Program-made: the position numbers and the translations under genes
Assembly: GCA_913045115.1 (NCBI GenBank)
Contig: CAJWPJ010000007.1
Span: 1-49,174 of the forward strand
Source of the DNA: an uncultured Gammaproteobacteria bacterium
Lineage (GTDB): Bacteria > Pseudomonadota > Gammaproteobacteria > GCA-002705445 > GCA-002716945
Direction of reading: 5' to 3'
DNA: 49,174 nt
Shown: piece after piece, positions 24,589-35,223 of the stretch
Numbering within the stretch: the first letter of the stretch is position 1
Layout: every line of letters starts with the position of its first letter
The notes under the pieces: model-generated
The model's input: only the letters and a program-made list of their open reading frames with translations
What the model was told of the DNA's origin: nothing
The model's database searches: none

Positions 24589-27500
24589 ATGACACTTTTA
24601 AAAAAAGGAAAAAATATTTTACAAAGATTAACTGGGTCCTCCTATCTGCTAGAAATAAATAAATTAAGTGAACAGTTCAAAGATGTAATAATAATCCTAG
24701 ATAACAACCATCAAATAGACGCATTGTATACTGAATTAAAAAGCGTCTATAAAAATAAAAATGTCATTAAGTTTCCTGATTACGGATTAGGTTCGTATGA
24801 TAATACTCAGATCGATAAAACTATTATTAAAGATAGGTTTACATGTCTAATTGATCTATATAATGAAACATCCAGAAGAATAGTAATCACTACGTATAAA
24901 GCGATATTTTATAAAATACCTGCTCTAAATGAAATATCAAATTCATGGAAAAATATTTCAAAACAATCAAGTTATGATGAGATTTTAGCTACTTTGAAAT
25001 CATACGGTTACCAAAAAACATCTAAGATAGAAGAGCCAGGACAATATAGAGTATCAGGATCTATAATTGATTGTTTCTCACTCATTTCAAATGAACCTAT
25101 AAGGATTAATTTTTTTGGAGATCAAATAGAGACGATTAAGAGCTTTGATCCATTGACGCAAATATCATTCAATGAAATTGATGACACGATGGTTTGTGTA
25201 AACGGATTATACAAATTAGACCAGTCGAATATTGATAATTATGTAAATATGATAAAAGATTATTTTGATGATGAATACTTAGAAGACATAGAGTATGAAA
25301 GGATAGTGCTGGATAAAAATAATTTATACATACATAATCTTATACCAAAATTATTTAATCCTACACAATCAATATTAACATTATTTAATCGTGAAGTAGG
25401 TTTTTTTATTCAGAAGGATCCTTTCTCAGAGCTCAATGATCATTATGAGTATTTATGTAATATATATGAAAATGAAAAAATAAATAGATATCTAATCCGT
25501 CCTGATGAATTATTAATTGAGAAGGATGATTTGGAAAAGATAGTAAAAAATAACTATCTATATATATCGTCAGATTCTATAGATGACGAGGTTAAAAGGC
25601 ATTCAGGGTATAGCACTATTCCAAATATCTCTATTAATTATAATTATAAAAACCCGTATACAAATTTTGAGAATTTTTTTTCTAATTCACAGTATAAGTA
25701 TATTTTTTTTATCAAAAGAAATGATAATTATAAAACATTTACAAATTATCTAAAATCAAGAAATATTTCTTATGATGACATAGACAGTATAAATAGTGTA
25801 AAAGGCATCGTGCACATTTTTAGACAAAACATTAATGAGGGTTTTGTTGATAATAATTCTAAGACCGTATATGTGAGCTCTAATGACTTATTCGGCCTTA
25901 TAAAAACAAGAATAACATCCAAAGAAACTATAAAATCGTCTGTAATAGACAGCTTAACTGATTTAAAGATAAACGATTATGTTGTTCATCAAGATCATGG
26001 GATTGGTAAATATAAAGGTCTTATGATCATGGATATCGAAAATAAGAAGACTGAACTTATTAAGATTGAGTATGCTGAAAATAATAATCTTTATATGCCT
26101 GTAACATCAATGACACTAATTCAGAAGTACATTGGTAATACTGGCCTAAACACAAAACTTTCTCAACTGGGATCTGATAAATGGCAGAAGATAAAACAAA
26201 GAGCGAAAAAAAAGATTGAGGATATTGCAGTTGAATTACTTAGTGTTCAGGCTAAGAGAGAATTAAGCCAAGGCTATAAGTTTGATTTAAATAACTTAGA
26301 TTATGAAAAATTTTGTAGCCTATTTCCATATGTCGAAACCGACGATCAGTTAGACAGTATTAATGATGTTATATCTGATATGTGCTCGGCAAGACCTATG
26401 GATAGAGTTATATGTGGTGATGTCGGGTTTGGAAAAACTGAAGTAATATTAAGGGCTGCATTTATTGCATCTAATAATAGCAAGCAAGTAGTTGTAATAG
26501 TGCCCACCACAGTTTTGGCAAAACAGCATTATCAGACCTTCAAAAGAAGGTTTTCACAATATGCATATAACATTGGAATCATAACAAGAGCATTAACTAA
26601 AAAAGAAAAAATCAAAACACTTCAAGAAATTAACTCTGGCAAAACTAACATTATAATTGGAACTCACTCCCTACTAAGTAAAGATTATAAATATGCAGAC
26701 TTAGGATTACTAATAATTGATGAGGAACATAAATTTGGAGTTAAACATAAAGAGTCAATTAAACAAATAAAGGAAAATGTTGACGTACTGACCTTAACTG
26801 CAACTCCTATTCCTAGGACTTTAAACTCGGCACTATCAGAAATTAAAGATATGAGTGTGATAAATACACCACCTATTGGTAGAAAAAATATTGAAACTTC
26901 AATAATAGAAAAATCTATTGAAAAAATAACTATGTTTATTAATCGAGAAATATCAAGAGGAGGTCAGTTGTTATATATTCATAATAATATAGATACAATG
27001 ATTGACGAAATAAATTTTCTTACTAGTTTGAATCAAGATATTACTATCAACAGAGTTCATGGGAGATTATCAAACCAGGAAATTGAGAGTGTTATGAATG
27101 ATTTTATTGATGAAAAAATTAATGTACTAGTATGTACAAGTATAATTGAAAGTGGTCTAGATATGACAAACGTGAATACTATTATAATAAATAATGCAGA
27201 GAATTTTGGACTATCACAACTACATCAACTGAGGGGAAGAGTTGGGAGAAGTAATAAGCAAGCATATGCAGGATTATTATTATCAAATAAAGGTAAATTA
27301 ACTAGAGAGGCTGAACGAAGGATAGATGCATTCATTAAAACTAATAGTCTAGCTGGTGGCATTGAAATAGCAGGTCATGACCTAGATATTCGAGGTGCAG
27401 GTGAAATATTAGGTGAGGAGCAAAGTGGCCAAATCTTTGAAATAGGTTACGGTATGTATACAACGATGTTATCGAGGGCAATATCTCAAATAAAAAATAA

Positions 27501-27957
27501 AAAGGAAACCATCGATAATATTCATACAGAAATTGATTCTTATATATCTACATTAATACCTCAAGATTATGTTGATGATATCTTTCTTCGTTTGGAAATA
27601 TATAACGAAATCGCAAATTCTAAAAATGATTATGATATTGATAAGATAGCATCAAAGCTTGAGGACATTTATGGGCCAATACCAGATTATTTGAGTAATC
27701 TTCTCAATCTGACACGTGTGAGAATATCAGCTGATAATATTAACGCTGAGAGTATTAAAATTAACAAGGAAAGTACTATTATAACTCTCAATGCTAAAAG
27801 TCTAATCAATCACGAAAAGTTAATCAATAATTATGTTATGAAAGATAAAATAAAAATATCTGATGAATTTAATTTAAGATATAAAAATAAGTTCATAGAT
27901 GATTTTCCAAAAATATGTGAAGAAATAATTATATTGTTAACTGAAATATTAAATTAA
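24589..27957 (+). CDS. mfd: Transcription-repair coupling factor
   Basis: Mfd removes RNA polymerase stalled at DNA lesions and recruits UvrA. The 1122-residue protein has the N-terminal UvrB-like module, the RNA-polymerase-interacting domain beginning near VVHQDHGIGKYKGL (about 464), Walker A GDVGFGKTE at about 610, the DEEH box near 711, and the GLDMTNVNTIII/QLRGRVGRS helicase motifs. The C-terminal TRG/D7 region follows. Slightly shorter than E. coli (1148). Start ATG at 24589 has no convincing ribosome site. Its stop interlocks with mscS in TTAA. Confidence 0.96.
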   Translation: MTLLKKGKNILQRLTGSSYLLEINKLSEQFKDVIIILDNNHQIDALYTELKSVYKNKNVIKFPDYGLGSYDNTQIDKTIIKDRFTCLIDLYNETSRRIVITTYKAIFYKIPALNEISNSWKNISKQSSYDEILATLKSYGYQKTSKIEEPGQYRVSGSIIDCFSLISNEPIRINFFGDQIETIKSFDPLTQISFNEIDDTMVCVNGLYKLDQSNIDNYVNMIKDYFDDEYLEDIEYERIVLDKNNLYIHNLIPKLFNPTQSILTLFNREVGFFIQKDPFSELNDHYEYLCNIYENEKINRYLIRPDELLIEKDDLEKIVKNNYLYISSDSIDDEVKRHSGYSTIPNISINYNYKNPYTNFENFFSNSQYKYIFFIKRNDNYKTFTNYLKSRNISYDDIDSINSVKGIVHIFRQNINEGFVDNNSKTVYVSSNDLFGLIKTRITSKETIKSSVIDSLTDLKINDYVVHQDHGIGKYKGLMIMDIENKKTELIKIEYAENNNLYMPVTSMTLIQKYIGNTGLNTKLSQLGSDKWQKIKQRAKKKIEDIAVELLSVQAKRELSQGYKFDLNNLDYEKFCSLFPYVETDDQLDSINDVISDMCSARPMDRVICGDVGFGKTEVILRAAFIASNNSKQVVVIVPTTVLAKQHYQTFKRRFSQYAYNIGIITRALTKKEKIKTLQEINSGKTNIIIGTHSLLSKDYKYADLGLLIIDEEHKFGVKHKESIKQIKENVDVLTLTATPIPRTLNSALSEIKDMSVINTPPIGRKNIETSIIEKSIEKITMFINREISRGGQLLYIHNNIDTMIDEINFLTSLNQDITINRVHGRLSNQEIESVMNDFIDEKINVLVCTSIIESGLDMTNVNTIIINNAENFGLSQLHQLRGRVGRSNKQAYAGLLLSNKGKLTREAERRIDAFIKTNSLAGGIEIAGHDLDIRGAGEILGEEQSGQIFEIGYGMYTTMLSRAISQIKNKKETIDNIHTEIDSYISTLIPQDYVDDIFLRLEIYNEIANSKNDYDIDKIASKLEDIYGPIPDYLSNLLNLTRVRISADNINAESIKINKESTIITLNAKSLINHEKLINNYVMKDKIKISDEFNLRYKNKFIDDFPKICEEIIILLTEILN

Positions 27958-29009
27958 TCTTTATTTATAAAAACTGTTGTAGTCGGATATACAATTTCCG
28001 CATCATGTTTTTCAATAATCTCTGCGACTTTAAGAAGAATATCCTGCTTAATAGAGAGGAACTCTTCCCAATCTTTCGTTAGAGTAAATGCATATATAAA
28101 GAAATCACATGATGAGGCTGAGAATGTTTTGAAATAAACTTTAGCCTTTTGTGATTGATCAATTTTGTCATTTTCGGATAGAATTGTATTTACGTCGTTG
28201 ATAATAGATTTCATTTTACTAAGATCATCGTAACGAATTCCAATAGTTTCATTTATTCTTCTATTAGACATTCTGGTAGCATTCTCGACAATAATACTGG
28301 AAAAAGCAGTATTTGGGATATAAAGAACATTTTTAGAAAATGTTCTTACTACTGTAAGCCTCCACCCTATTTTTTCAACAATACCCTCTATATTTCTGTC
28401 TGGAGATTTGATAAACTCTCCTACCCTAAAGGGTCTATCAAAAAATATCATCATTCCACCAAAAAAATTTGATAAAAGATCTTTTGCGGCTAGACCAACA
28501 ATCAAGCCACCTACACCGCCAAATGCCAACAGACCAGAAATGCTAAGTCCAAGCTCCTGCATAATTATTAATAGTGTAATTATTACTACGATAACCTTAA
28601 TGATTCTAATTACAATTTCGTAAGTCTCAGATACTAATGTTGCGTCATCATCTCCACTTAGATTTTTGATATATGGTTTGGAGGTTAAATAAAAGTTCAA
28701 TCCACGTAATATTGACCATGAAATCATTAATACGATTAATAAAAATAATGAAGTTGGTAATGAAAATGCAAAGTTTATTAAACCTTGATTTATAAAATAA
28801 TCTACAACTATAAGTAAATAACCTACTACTATAAGGTACGACGAAGGGCTTCTAATCGAATGAAGTAATAGTTCATCGTATATAGTACTTGTTTTTTCAG
28901 AAACAGCTAGAATTATACCAATAAGCCTATTTTTAGCAAAAAATAAAACTAAGGCAACAATTGATATTGATATAAGGCCTGAGTAAGTTGTGTCGAAAAT
29001 TATATTCAT
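27954..29009 (-). CDS. MscS-family mechanosensitive channel
   Basis: Predicted inner-membrane channel that relieves osmotic downshock. The 351-residue protein has four to five hydrophobic segments before the pore helix; the sequence GLIVGLAAKDLLSNFFGGMMIFFDRPFRVGEFI is the family core (about 168-200), and the beta domain IEGIVEKIGWRLTVVRTF follows. The extra N-terminal helices place it among MscS relatives larger than E. coli MscS (286). Overlaps nagZ by four bases. Confidence 0.9.
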   Translation of the reverse strand: MNIIFDTTYSGLISISIVALVLFFAKNRLIGIILAVSEKTSTIYDELLLHSIRSPSSYLIVVGYLLIVVDYFINQGLINFAFSLPTSLFLLIVLMISWSILRGLNFYLTSKPYIKNLSGDDDATLVSETYEIVIRIIKVIVVIITLLIIMQELGLSISGLLAFGGVGGLIVGLAAKDLLSNFFGGMMIFFDRPFRVGEFIKSPDRNIEGIVEKIGWRLTVVRTFSKNVLYIPNTAFSSIIVENATRMSNRRINETIGIRYDDLSKMKSIINDVNTILSENDKIDQSQKAKVYFKTFSASSCDFFIYAFTLTKDWEEFLSIKQDILLKVAEIIEKHDAEIVYPTTTVFINKD

Positions 29010-30067
29010 TTTTTTTCAAACAGGTTAGATAAGCTCTCTAGTGCACACTGATAATTTATATCACTACCTTTATTATAAGTGATTTGTTTAGGCCATAGCA
29101 AATCCATGTTATTCATATTAGTTTTCTCAATTTCCTCTAGCTTATCAAGATACTCTGATTTGTAAAATTGATAACTCATGTTACTTTCGATTATACCTTT
29201 AGTTTGCATAGTAGTTATAATTGCTAGATTACAACCTGCTGAAAATGCTTTATTGAGAATTTCTATCTTTGAATGATTACTGTATTTTTTTGTTATTGCT
29301 GACATTTCCAGATCATCACTGATAAAAAAAGGTTTTTGATCATATATAGTTTTTGAGAGATTTGTTAACCATGTTTGTGATGTCGTGACAGGCTCGTCAG
29401 ATATTCTATTGTAAATGATATGACTAGTCATAATCGGTATCTGATACTTTTTATGTAGTTGTTTGAAAGGATCTATATGAATCTTTAGATCATCAAAACA
29501 GTAGTTGCTTTCTGATATATTAGTGTGTGTATCAGATAAAACTGAGCCATGACCCGGAAAATGTTTCATCGTTGGGATTACTCCATTCTCAATATGCCCT
29601 CTAATATATTCTGATGCGAGTCTTATTACAATATCTGGATTTTCAGATAAGGTTCTACTATTAAGAACCCCACTATCAGATGATAAATCGATAACTGGTG
29701 AAAAATTGATATCCATTCCTACTCTCTTAAGCTCAAACGCAGAGACGTATCCACTATGGTATGCTGCTTCGTCAGCTAATTCTGGTTCACTTAGATATAA
29801 TGCACCAATATCTTCAAAGGAAGGAATAAGGGTGAACTTATTTTGAAATCTCTGTACCCTGCCGCCTTCATGATCTACTGAAATCAATATATCATCTCTT
29901 ATTGATTTAATAGAGGCAATCAAATGATTAGTTTGATCAAGATTCTCATAGTTATGATCAAATAAAATAACACCTCCGATTATATCATTTTCTAAAAGAC
30001 TACACTCGTCCCTACTCAATTTCGTTGAATCTAAATTGATAATTATTTTATTCGAGGTCATTTTCAT
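29006..30067 (-). CDS. nagZ: Beta-N-acetylglucosaminidase NagZ
   Basis: Cytoplasmic GH3 enzyme removing GlcNAc from anhydromuropeptides during murein recycling. The 353-residue protein contains GGVILFDHNYEN, SVDHEGGRVQRF and the diagnostic MKHFPGHGSVLSDTH loop (catalytic His and Asp), plus the nucleophile region in FISDDLEM. Start at 30067 gives MKM; ATG at 30061 is equally possible. It overlaps ispF by four bases. Functionally paired with mltD, whose products it would process. Confidence 0.95.
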   Translation of the reverse strand: MKMTSNKIIINLDSTKLSRDECSLLENDIIGGVILFDHNYENLDQTNHLIASIKSIRDDILISVDHEGGRVQRFQNKFTLIPSFEDIGALYLSEPELADEAAYHSGYVSAFELKRVGMDINFSPVIDLSSDSGVLNSRTLSENPDIVIRLASEYIRGHIENGVIPTMKHFPGHGSVLSDTHTNISESNYCFDDLKIHIDPFKQLHKKYQIPIMTSHIIYNRISDEPVTTSQTWLTNLSKTIYDQKPFFISDDLEMSAITKKYSNHSKIEILNKAFSAGCNLAIITTMQTKGIIESNMSYQFYKSEYLDKLEEIEKTNMNNMDLLWPKQITYNKGSDINYQCALESLSNLFEKK

Positions 30068-30540
30068 TTCTTAATAAGAATTGAGGAGTAACATCCAATT
30101 GCTTGATTATTACCTATCAGACCAATTCCTTGAGATGTAGATGATTTTATACTTATTCTATCTATATTTAGAGTAGTCAAAGTAGAGATATTCTTGCGCA
30201 TTTGTGGAATAAAGTTTTGAAGACGAGGTTCCTCAAGGATAATCGTAATATCAATGTTTCCTAAAGAATAACCAAATTTATTAAGTGTTTCGCATGCATG
30301 TGATAATATTTTTTTACTAGATATATTGAGATTTTGATCATCGGAAGGAAAATGTGTCCCTATATCACCGTCTGCAATTGCACCATATATTGCATCTGAT
30401 AAAGCATGGAAAACTATATCCCCATCAGAATGAGCAGATACTGAGTAATTAGATTGAATTTCAACTCCTGCTAGACCTATAGATTTACCCTTAATAAGCT
30501 TATGAAAATCATAGCCAAAACCAATTCGTGTATCATTCAT
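30064..30540 (-). CDS. ispF: 2-C-methyl-D-erythritol 2,4-cyclodiphosphate synthase
   Basis: Fifth step of the MEP isoprenoid pathway. The 158-residue protein shows the metal ligands D11, H13 (GYDFHKL) and H45 in HSDGDIVFHALSDAIYGA, plus the DIGTHFPSDD loop. Adjacent ispD overlaps it by four bases, the standard pair. Identity certain. Confidence 0.97.
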   Translation of the reverse strand: MNDTRIGFGYDFHKLIKGKSIGLAGVEIQSNYSVSAHSDGDIVFHALSDAIYGAIADGDIGTHFPSDDQNLNISSKKILSHACETLNKFGYSLGNIDITIILEEPRLQNFIPQMRKNISTLTTLNIDRISIKSSTSQGIGLIGNNQAIGCYSSILIKK

Positions 30541-31202
30541 AATAATTTTTTTATATTTTCAATATCACTCTTATATGTAATTTTTATATTGCATGGATTT
30601 GACAAAACCATTGAGCACCTCAAATTATTTATTATTAATGCCTCAATGTCATCATCTATATCATATCTTTTATCTATACAAAATTTAATAGACTCATAAA
30701 GTTTATTTGTCTTGAAAATCTGAGGTGTAAAAGTGGACCATAGGTTCGAGCGAATGATATTTTCTGTTATTTTTCCATTTTTTAACTCTTTGATTGCATT
30801 TGTTAATGGATATCCTAGACTTGAACCATCTACAGATTTTTTTATTTCTTTTAAGATATTTCTTACATCGGTGATATCAAGAACTGGGCGGGCGATATCA
30901 TGAATAAGCGTATACTTAGTTTGCAGGTTATTTCTTAAAATGTAATCAAGACAATTATTCAATGATTTTAGTCTACTTGTAGAGCCATAAAGACTATGTT
31001 CATTCTTTTTTAGAAGTTTAATATTAATCTTCTTATTGATTACATAGTATTTATTAGTAGCACGAAAGTGGTATCTAAAAAAATCAATAGAGTAATCTAT
31101 TACACGTTTATTATGTATAATATAGTTTTGCTTTAGAGTAGACGATTGAAATCTTTTGCTTTGACCTGCTCCAAGTAATACAACCGATAGATCTTTGTTC
31201 AT
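30537..31202 (-). CDS. ispD: 2-C-methyl-D-erythritol 4-phosphate cytidylyltransferase
   Basis: Third step of the MEP pathway: CTP-dependent activation of MEP. The 221-residue protein begins with VVLLGAGQSKRFQ, a divergent form of the usual nucleotide-binding loop AAGxGxRM, and has LIHDIARPVL, in which HD-ARP is conserved. Sequence is quite diverged, but position between ftsB and ispF makes the call firm. Overlaps ftsB by four bases. Confidence 0.92.
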   Translation of the reverse strand: MNKDLSVVLLGAGQSKRFQSSTLKQNYIIHNKRVIDYSIDFFRYHFRATNKYYVINKKINIKLLKKNEHSLYGSTSRLKSLNNCLDYILRNNLQTKYTLIHDIARPVLDITDVRNILKEIKKSVDGSSLGYPLTNAIKELKNGKITENIIRSNLWSTFTPQIFKTNKLYESIKFCIDKRYDIDDDIEALIINNLRCSMVLSNPCNIKITYKSDIENIKKLL

Positions 31203-31474
31203 CTTGTTATGACATGAACGAATGTTTCATCTTTTTTTACTAAACCTAGATTATATCTAGCAAAGTTTTCAAGAGAATGTGTGGAGGAGGATAGCTCTTT
31301 AATTTCTGATGAAAGGTTATTATTTTGTAGTTCAATAGCTGTTATTTTTTTTATTAGTGTGTTGTTTTCATTGTTTAAATAAAAATAGTCAGAAATATTG
31401 TTATTTTGAAAGAAAAGAGAATAGTTTAAGTTTATCAAAATAAAAACACCTGCAATAAAAAGCAACTTCTTCAT
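31199..31474 (-). CDS. ftsB: Cell division protein FtsB
   Basis: Small bitopic division protein that binds FtsL and FtsQ. The 91 residues comprise one N-terminal membrane helix (about 4-20) and a periplasmic coiled coil (about 36-68), ending FARYNLGLVKKDETFVHVI, which matches the FtsB/DivIC C-terminal motif ARxxLGMVKxxE. The eno-ftsB-ispD-ispF order is conserved. Start overlaps the last base of the eno stop. Confidence 0.92.
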   Translation of the reverse strand: MKKLLFIAGVFILINLNYSLFFQNNNISDYFYLNNENNTLIKKITAIELQNNNLSSEIKELSSSTHSLENFARYNLGLVKKDETFVHVITR

Positions 31475-32751
31475 CAGCTAATATATTTATTTAATTTATC
31501 ATTTTGTATTATTGTTGGAAGCTCTTCTTCAATCCGTATTAATTGATTATACTTAGCAACTCTATCGGACCTGGACATTGATCCTGTTTTAATAAGGCCA
31601 GACGAGGTTGCAACTGCTAAATCTGAAATTGTTACATCTTCCGTTTCACCAGATCGATGTGAAATTATATAATTATAATCATTTTCTTTAGCTAATTGAA
31701 TTGCTTCAAGAGTTTCAGTGATTGTTCCGATTTGATTTAATTTGATTAAAATAGAGTTAGCAATTTTCTTTTCAATACCTTTTTTAAAAATATTTGGATT
31801 GGTAACAAATAAGTCATCTCCTACTAATTGAGTGGTTGATCCTAACTTATTAGTTAAACTTAACCATCCGTCCCAATCATCCTCAGCAATCCCATCTTCA
31901 ATCGAAATAATTGGGTATTTAGACCTAAGATCAGAGAGATATTTTATAAACTCCTGTGAATTCAGCTTTAGATTCTCAGATGCAAGCTCATAGTATCCAT
32001 TTTTATAAAATTCGCTACTAGCAACGTCCAAAGCAAGATAGATTTCTTCGCCGGCTTTATATCCAGATTTACTAATAGACTCCAGAATTATATCTAATGC
32101 CTCTGCATTTCCATTTATGTTAGGTGCAAAACCTCCCTCATCGCCAACAGATGTAGACATCTTAAGCTTATCAAGCAAGCTCTTTAGTGTATGAAAAATC
32201 TCTGCACCTGCCTTAATAGACGAGCTGACAAGATCAAAACCCACAGGAAGTATCATAAATTCTTGAAAATCAAGTTTGTTATTAGCATGACAACCTCCAT
32301 TAATAATATTCATCATTGGTATAGGGAGCATGTAGGATGAGTCCTGACTCAAAGATTGATACAGTGGGAGTTTATTACTTAACGCATTAGCTTTGGCAAA
32401 TGCTATGCTGACAGCCAAAATTGCATTTGCCCCCAATCGTTCCTTATTCGGTGTGCCATCTAAGTCAATTAAATACTGATCGAATGATTCTTGATTAAAC
32501 GTTTTATTAGTATCAATGTTAGATGCAATATCAAAGTTTATGTTGTGCACTGCTTTTAGTACAGATTTACCATGATAATCCTCCTCATTATTGTCTCTAA
32601 GCTCTAGCGCCTCTAGTTTTCCTGTAGACGCCCCTGAAGGCACTGCCCCCCTTCCTAAAATTCCACTGTCAAGAAGTACATCAGCTTCACATGTTGGATT
32701 ACCTCTGGAGTCAATTATTTGACGACCTTTTATTTGTTTAATTTTTATCAT
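31474..32751 (-). CDS. eno: Enolase
   Basis: Converts 2-phosphoglycerate to phosphoenolpyruvate; PEP is used by KdsA encoded directly upstream. The 425-residue protein has the [10 protein letters not shown] start, [10 protein letters not shown] loop, metal-binding [11 protein letters not shown] and GDDLFVTN, and the SHRSGETED signature. Start ATG at 32751, 15 bases after the kdsA stop. Identity certain. Confidence 0.98.
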   Translation of the reverse strand: MIKIKQIKGRQIIDSRGNPTCEADVLLDSGILGRGAVPSGASTGKLEALELRDNNEEDYHGKSVLKAVHNINFDIASNIDTNKTFNQESFDQYLIDLDGTPNKERLGANAILAVSIAFAKANALSNKLPLYQSLSQDSSYMLPIPMMNIINGGCHANNKLDFQEFMILPVGFDLVSSSIKAGAEIFHTLKSLLDKLKMSTSVGDEGGFAPNINGNAEALDIILESISKSGYKAGEEIYLALDVASSEFYKNGYYELASENLKLNSQEFIKYLSDLRSKYPIISIEDGIAEDDWDGWLSLTNKLGSTTQLVGDDLFVTNPNIFKKGIEKKIANSILIKLNQIGTITETLEAIQLAKENDYNYIISHRSGETEDVTISDLAVATSSGLIKTGSMSRSDRVAKYNQLIRIEEELPTIIQNDKLNKYIS

Positions 32752-32766
32752 TTAATTTCCCTATTT

Positions 32767-33576
32767 TTAATTCTTAGTCGCGTTATTAATTTTAATAATA
32801 TCACTGATTAAACTTTCTATCTCATTGAGATTTATACAATTATCTCCGTCACTTATAGCGCTTGATGGGTCTGGGTGAGACTCTATAAATAATGCATCTA
32901 TTCCAACTGCAACAGCAGCTTTAGCTAGCGGTGCTATATATTTACTGTCGCCACTGGAAGCGCCATTATTAGCCCCCGGTCTTTGAACTGAGTGAGATGC
33001 GTCATAAACAACAGGACAATTTGTCTCTTTCAAAGTCACAAGTGATCTCATATCAGAAACAAGGTTATTATAACCAAACATGTAACCCCTTTCACATAAA
33101 TATATATCTTTGTTTCCAGTTGATTGCGCTTTTTTGAGAACAAACTCCATCTCCTCTGGTGACATGAATTGACCCTTCTTAATATTAATTGGTTTATTTG
33201 TACTTGCGACTTTTATAATAAAATCCGTCTGACGACATAAAAAAGCTGGTGTCTGTAATACATCTACTATATCAGCCACCTCATCAAATGGCGTATATTC
33301 ATGCACATCAGTGAGAACTGGAACGTTAAATTCTTCCCTTATTTTATTTAGAATTTCCAAACCCTGATTTAAGCCGACACCTCTCTTTGAGTCAACAGAT
33401 GATCTATTAGCTTTGTCAAAGGATGATTTGTAAATAAAGTTTATCTTAAGCTTTTCCGTAATAGTTTTTAGGTACTCGGCACTCATCATAGCCATTTTTT
33501 CCGACTCAATAGCACATGGGCCAGAAATTAACGTAAGGTAATCTTTAGAAACAAGTTTATGTTTATTTTGTGTCAT
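32767..33576 (-). CDS. kdsA: 3-deoxy-8-phosphooctulonate synthase
   Basis: Makes Kdo 8-phosphate from PEP and arabinose 5-phosphate. I choose the ATG at 33576 (269 residues); an upstream start at 33615 would extend 13 residues deep into pyrG. It has SGPCAIES, the KSSFDKANRSS motif, DVHEYTPFDEVADIVDVLQTPAFLCRQTD and the VYDASHSVQRPG segment. Overlaps pyrG by 14 bases in the conserved pyrG-kdsA-eno order. Confidence 0.96.
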   Translation of the reverse strand: MTQNKHKLVSKDYLTLISGPCAIESEKMAMMSAEYLKTITEKLKINFIYKSSFDKANRSSVDSKRGVGLNQGLEILNKIREEFNVPVLTDVHEYTPFDEVADIVDVLQTPAFLCRQTDFIIKVASTNKPINIKKGQFMSPEEMEFVLKKAQSTGNKDIYLCERGYMFGYNNLVSDMRSLVTLKETNCPVVYDASHSVQRPGANNGASSGDSKYIAPLAKAAVAVGIDALFIESHPDPSSAISDGDNCINLNEIESLISDIIKINNATKN

Positions 33577-35179
33577 AAGCGATTTTGATAAAACTATTAA
33601 ATAGCGGGTGTCCACTCATTGGTGATGAAGTAAATTCAGGATGAAACTGACTTGCCAAGTACCATGGATGATTTTTGAGTTCTAAGATTTCCATCAAATC
33701 TTTGTTACCAGAATAACCTGAAAATAGTAGATCTGTATCATTGAACTTATTAATATAACTATTATTTACCTCATATCTATGACGATGTCTTTCAGTTATA
33801 ATATTTTTTTTATAGAGAGCATATGCTAAAGAAGATTTTATAAGATTACATTTTTGCGCTCCTAATCTCATTGTCCCACCCATTTGTTTAATATTACCTT
33901 TTAATTTACCTTTTTTATAATCTTCCCATTCAGTAACTAGCGATATTACTGGATGAGGAGTATTTATATCAAATTCAGTACTATTTGCTTTTTTAAGCCC
34001 CAGCACATTTCTAGCAAATTCTATAACAGATATCTGCATACCCAAACAAATACCTAGGTAAGGAATATTATTAACCCTAGCATATTGAGCAGTAAGTATT
34101 TTGCCATTTACACCTCTATTACCAAAGCCTCCTGGAACGACAATTCCTTGTAGCTCGCTAAGCTTCTTTGTATTAGTTTTTTTAATATCCTCTGAATCTA
34201 TAAATTTTATTTCAAGAGAAGTATTATTATGAACAGAAGCATGAAGTAATGACTCATTCAGTGATTTATAAGAGTCGGCTAACTCAACATATTTTCCGAC
34301 CATTCCAATTTTCACTTTTCGTTTACATTTTCTGAGCTTATTAGTGAAATTTACCCACGGCTTAATTACTGATTTCTTATGTGGAAGTTTTAATTTTTTT
34401 AAAATATAGTCGTCAATTTTTTGATTTTTATACTCAATAGGAATTTGATATATAGTAGAGGCGTCCTGTGCAGAAAATACAGCATCCTTGTGAACATTTG
34501 TAAATAAGGATATTTTATTTTTGATATGGTCATTAATTTTATCTTTGCCTCTGCACAATAAAATATCTGGCTGTATTCCTATAGATCTTAATTCTTTAAC
34601 AGAATGTTGTGTTGGTTTTGTCTTAATTTCATTTGTGACCTCTACAAGTGGTAAGAGTGTGAGATGGATAAATAAAGTATGACTTTCTTGCATTTCCATG
34701 TTTAATTGTCGAATCGATTCAAGGAATGGAAGAGATTCAATATCACCAACAGTACCACCAACTTCAACAAATGAGATATCAGCACCTTTAGAGCCTTTTT
34801 TGATAAGACTTTTAATTTCATCTGTCACATGTGGAATTACTTGGACTGTGCTACCTAAATATTTTCCTTCTCGTTCTTTTTTTATAACGTGTGAATAGAC
34901 TCTTCCTGCTGTCACATTCGAGTTTTGGCTCATAGTTATACCAACGAATCTCTCGTAATGGCCTAAGTCGAGATCAGTTTCAGCACCATCTTCAGTGACA
35001 AATACTTCTCCGTGCTGGAAAGGGCTCATTGTACCTGGATCAAGATTAATATATGGATCAAGCTTTTGAAGAGAAACCTTGTAACCCCTTAATTTAAACA
35101 AAGATGCGAGGGAGGCGGCTGTAATACCTTTTCCAAGGGATGATACGACACCACCTGTAATAAATATATATCTAGCCAT
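33563..35179 (-). CDS. pyrG: CTP synthase
   Basis: Aminates UTP to CTP with glutamine. The 538-residue protein has the synthase P-loop GGVVSSLGKGITAASL at the N-terminus and a C-terminal class I glutaminase with the nucleophile in YLGICLGMQ and the HPEFTSSP His/Glu pair. Start ATG at 35179. CTP made here is used by KdsB and IspD. Identity certain. Confidence 0.98.
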   Translation of the reverse strand: MARYIFITGGVVSSLGKGITAASLASLFKLRGYKVSLQKLDPYINLDPGTMSPFQHGEVFVTEDGAETDLDLGHYERFVGITMSQNSNVTAGRVYSHVIKKEREGKYLGSTVQVIPHVTDEIKSLIKKGSKGADISFVEVGGTVGDIESLPFLESIRQLNMEMQESHTLFIHLTLLPLVEVTNEIKTKPTQHSVKELRSIGIQPDILLCRGKDKINDHIKNKISLFTNVHKDAVFSAQDASTIYQIPIEYKNQKIDDYILKKLKLPHKKSVIKPWVNFTNKLRKCKRKVKIGMVGKYVELADSYKSLNESLLHASVHNNTSLEIKFIDSEDIKKTNTKKLSELQGIVVPGGFGNRGVNGKILTAQYARVNNIPYLGICLGMQISVIEFARNVLGLKKANSTEFDINTPHPVISLVTEWEDYKKGKLKGNIKQMGGTMRLGAQKCNLIKSSLAYALYKKNIITERHRHRYEVNNSYINKFNDTDLLFSGYSGNKDLMEILELKNHPWYLASQFHPEFTSSPMSGHPLFNSFIKIAYDTK

Positions 35180-35223
35180 TCAGATTGGTAAATTATAATC
35201 TATTAAGGCGAAAAGATATATAT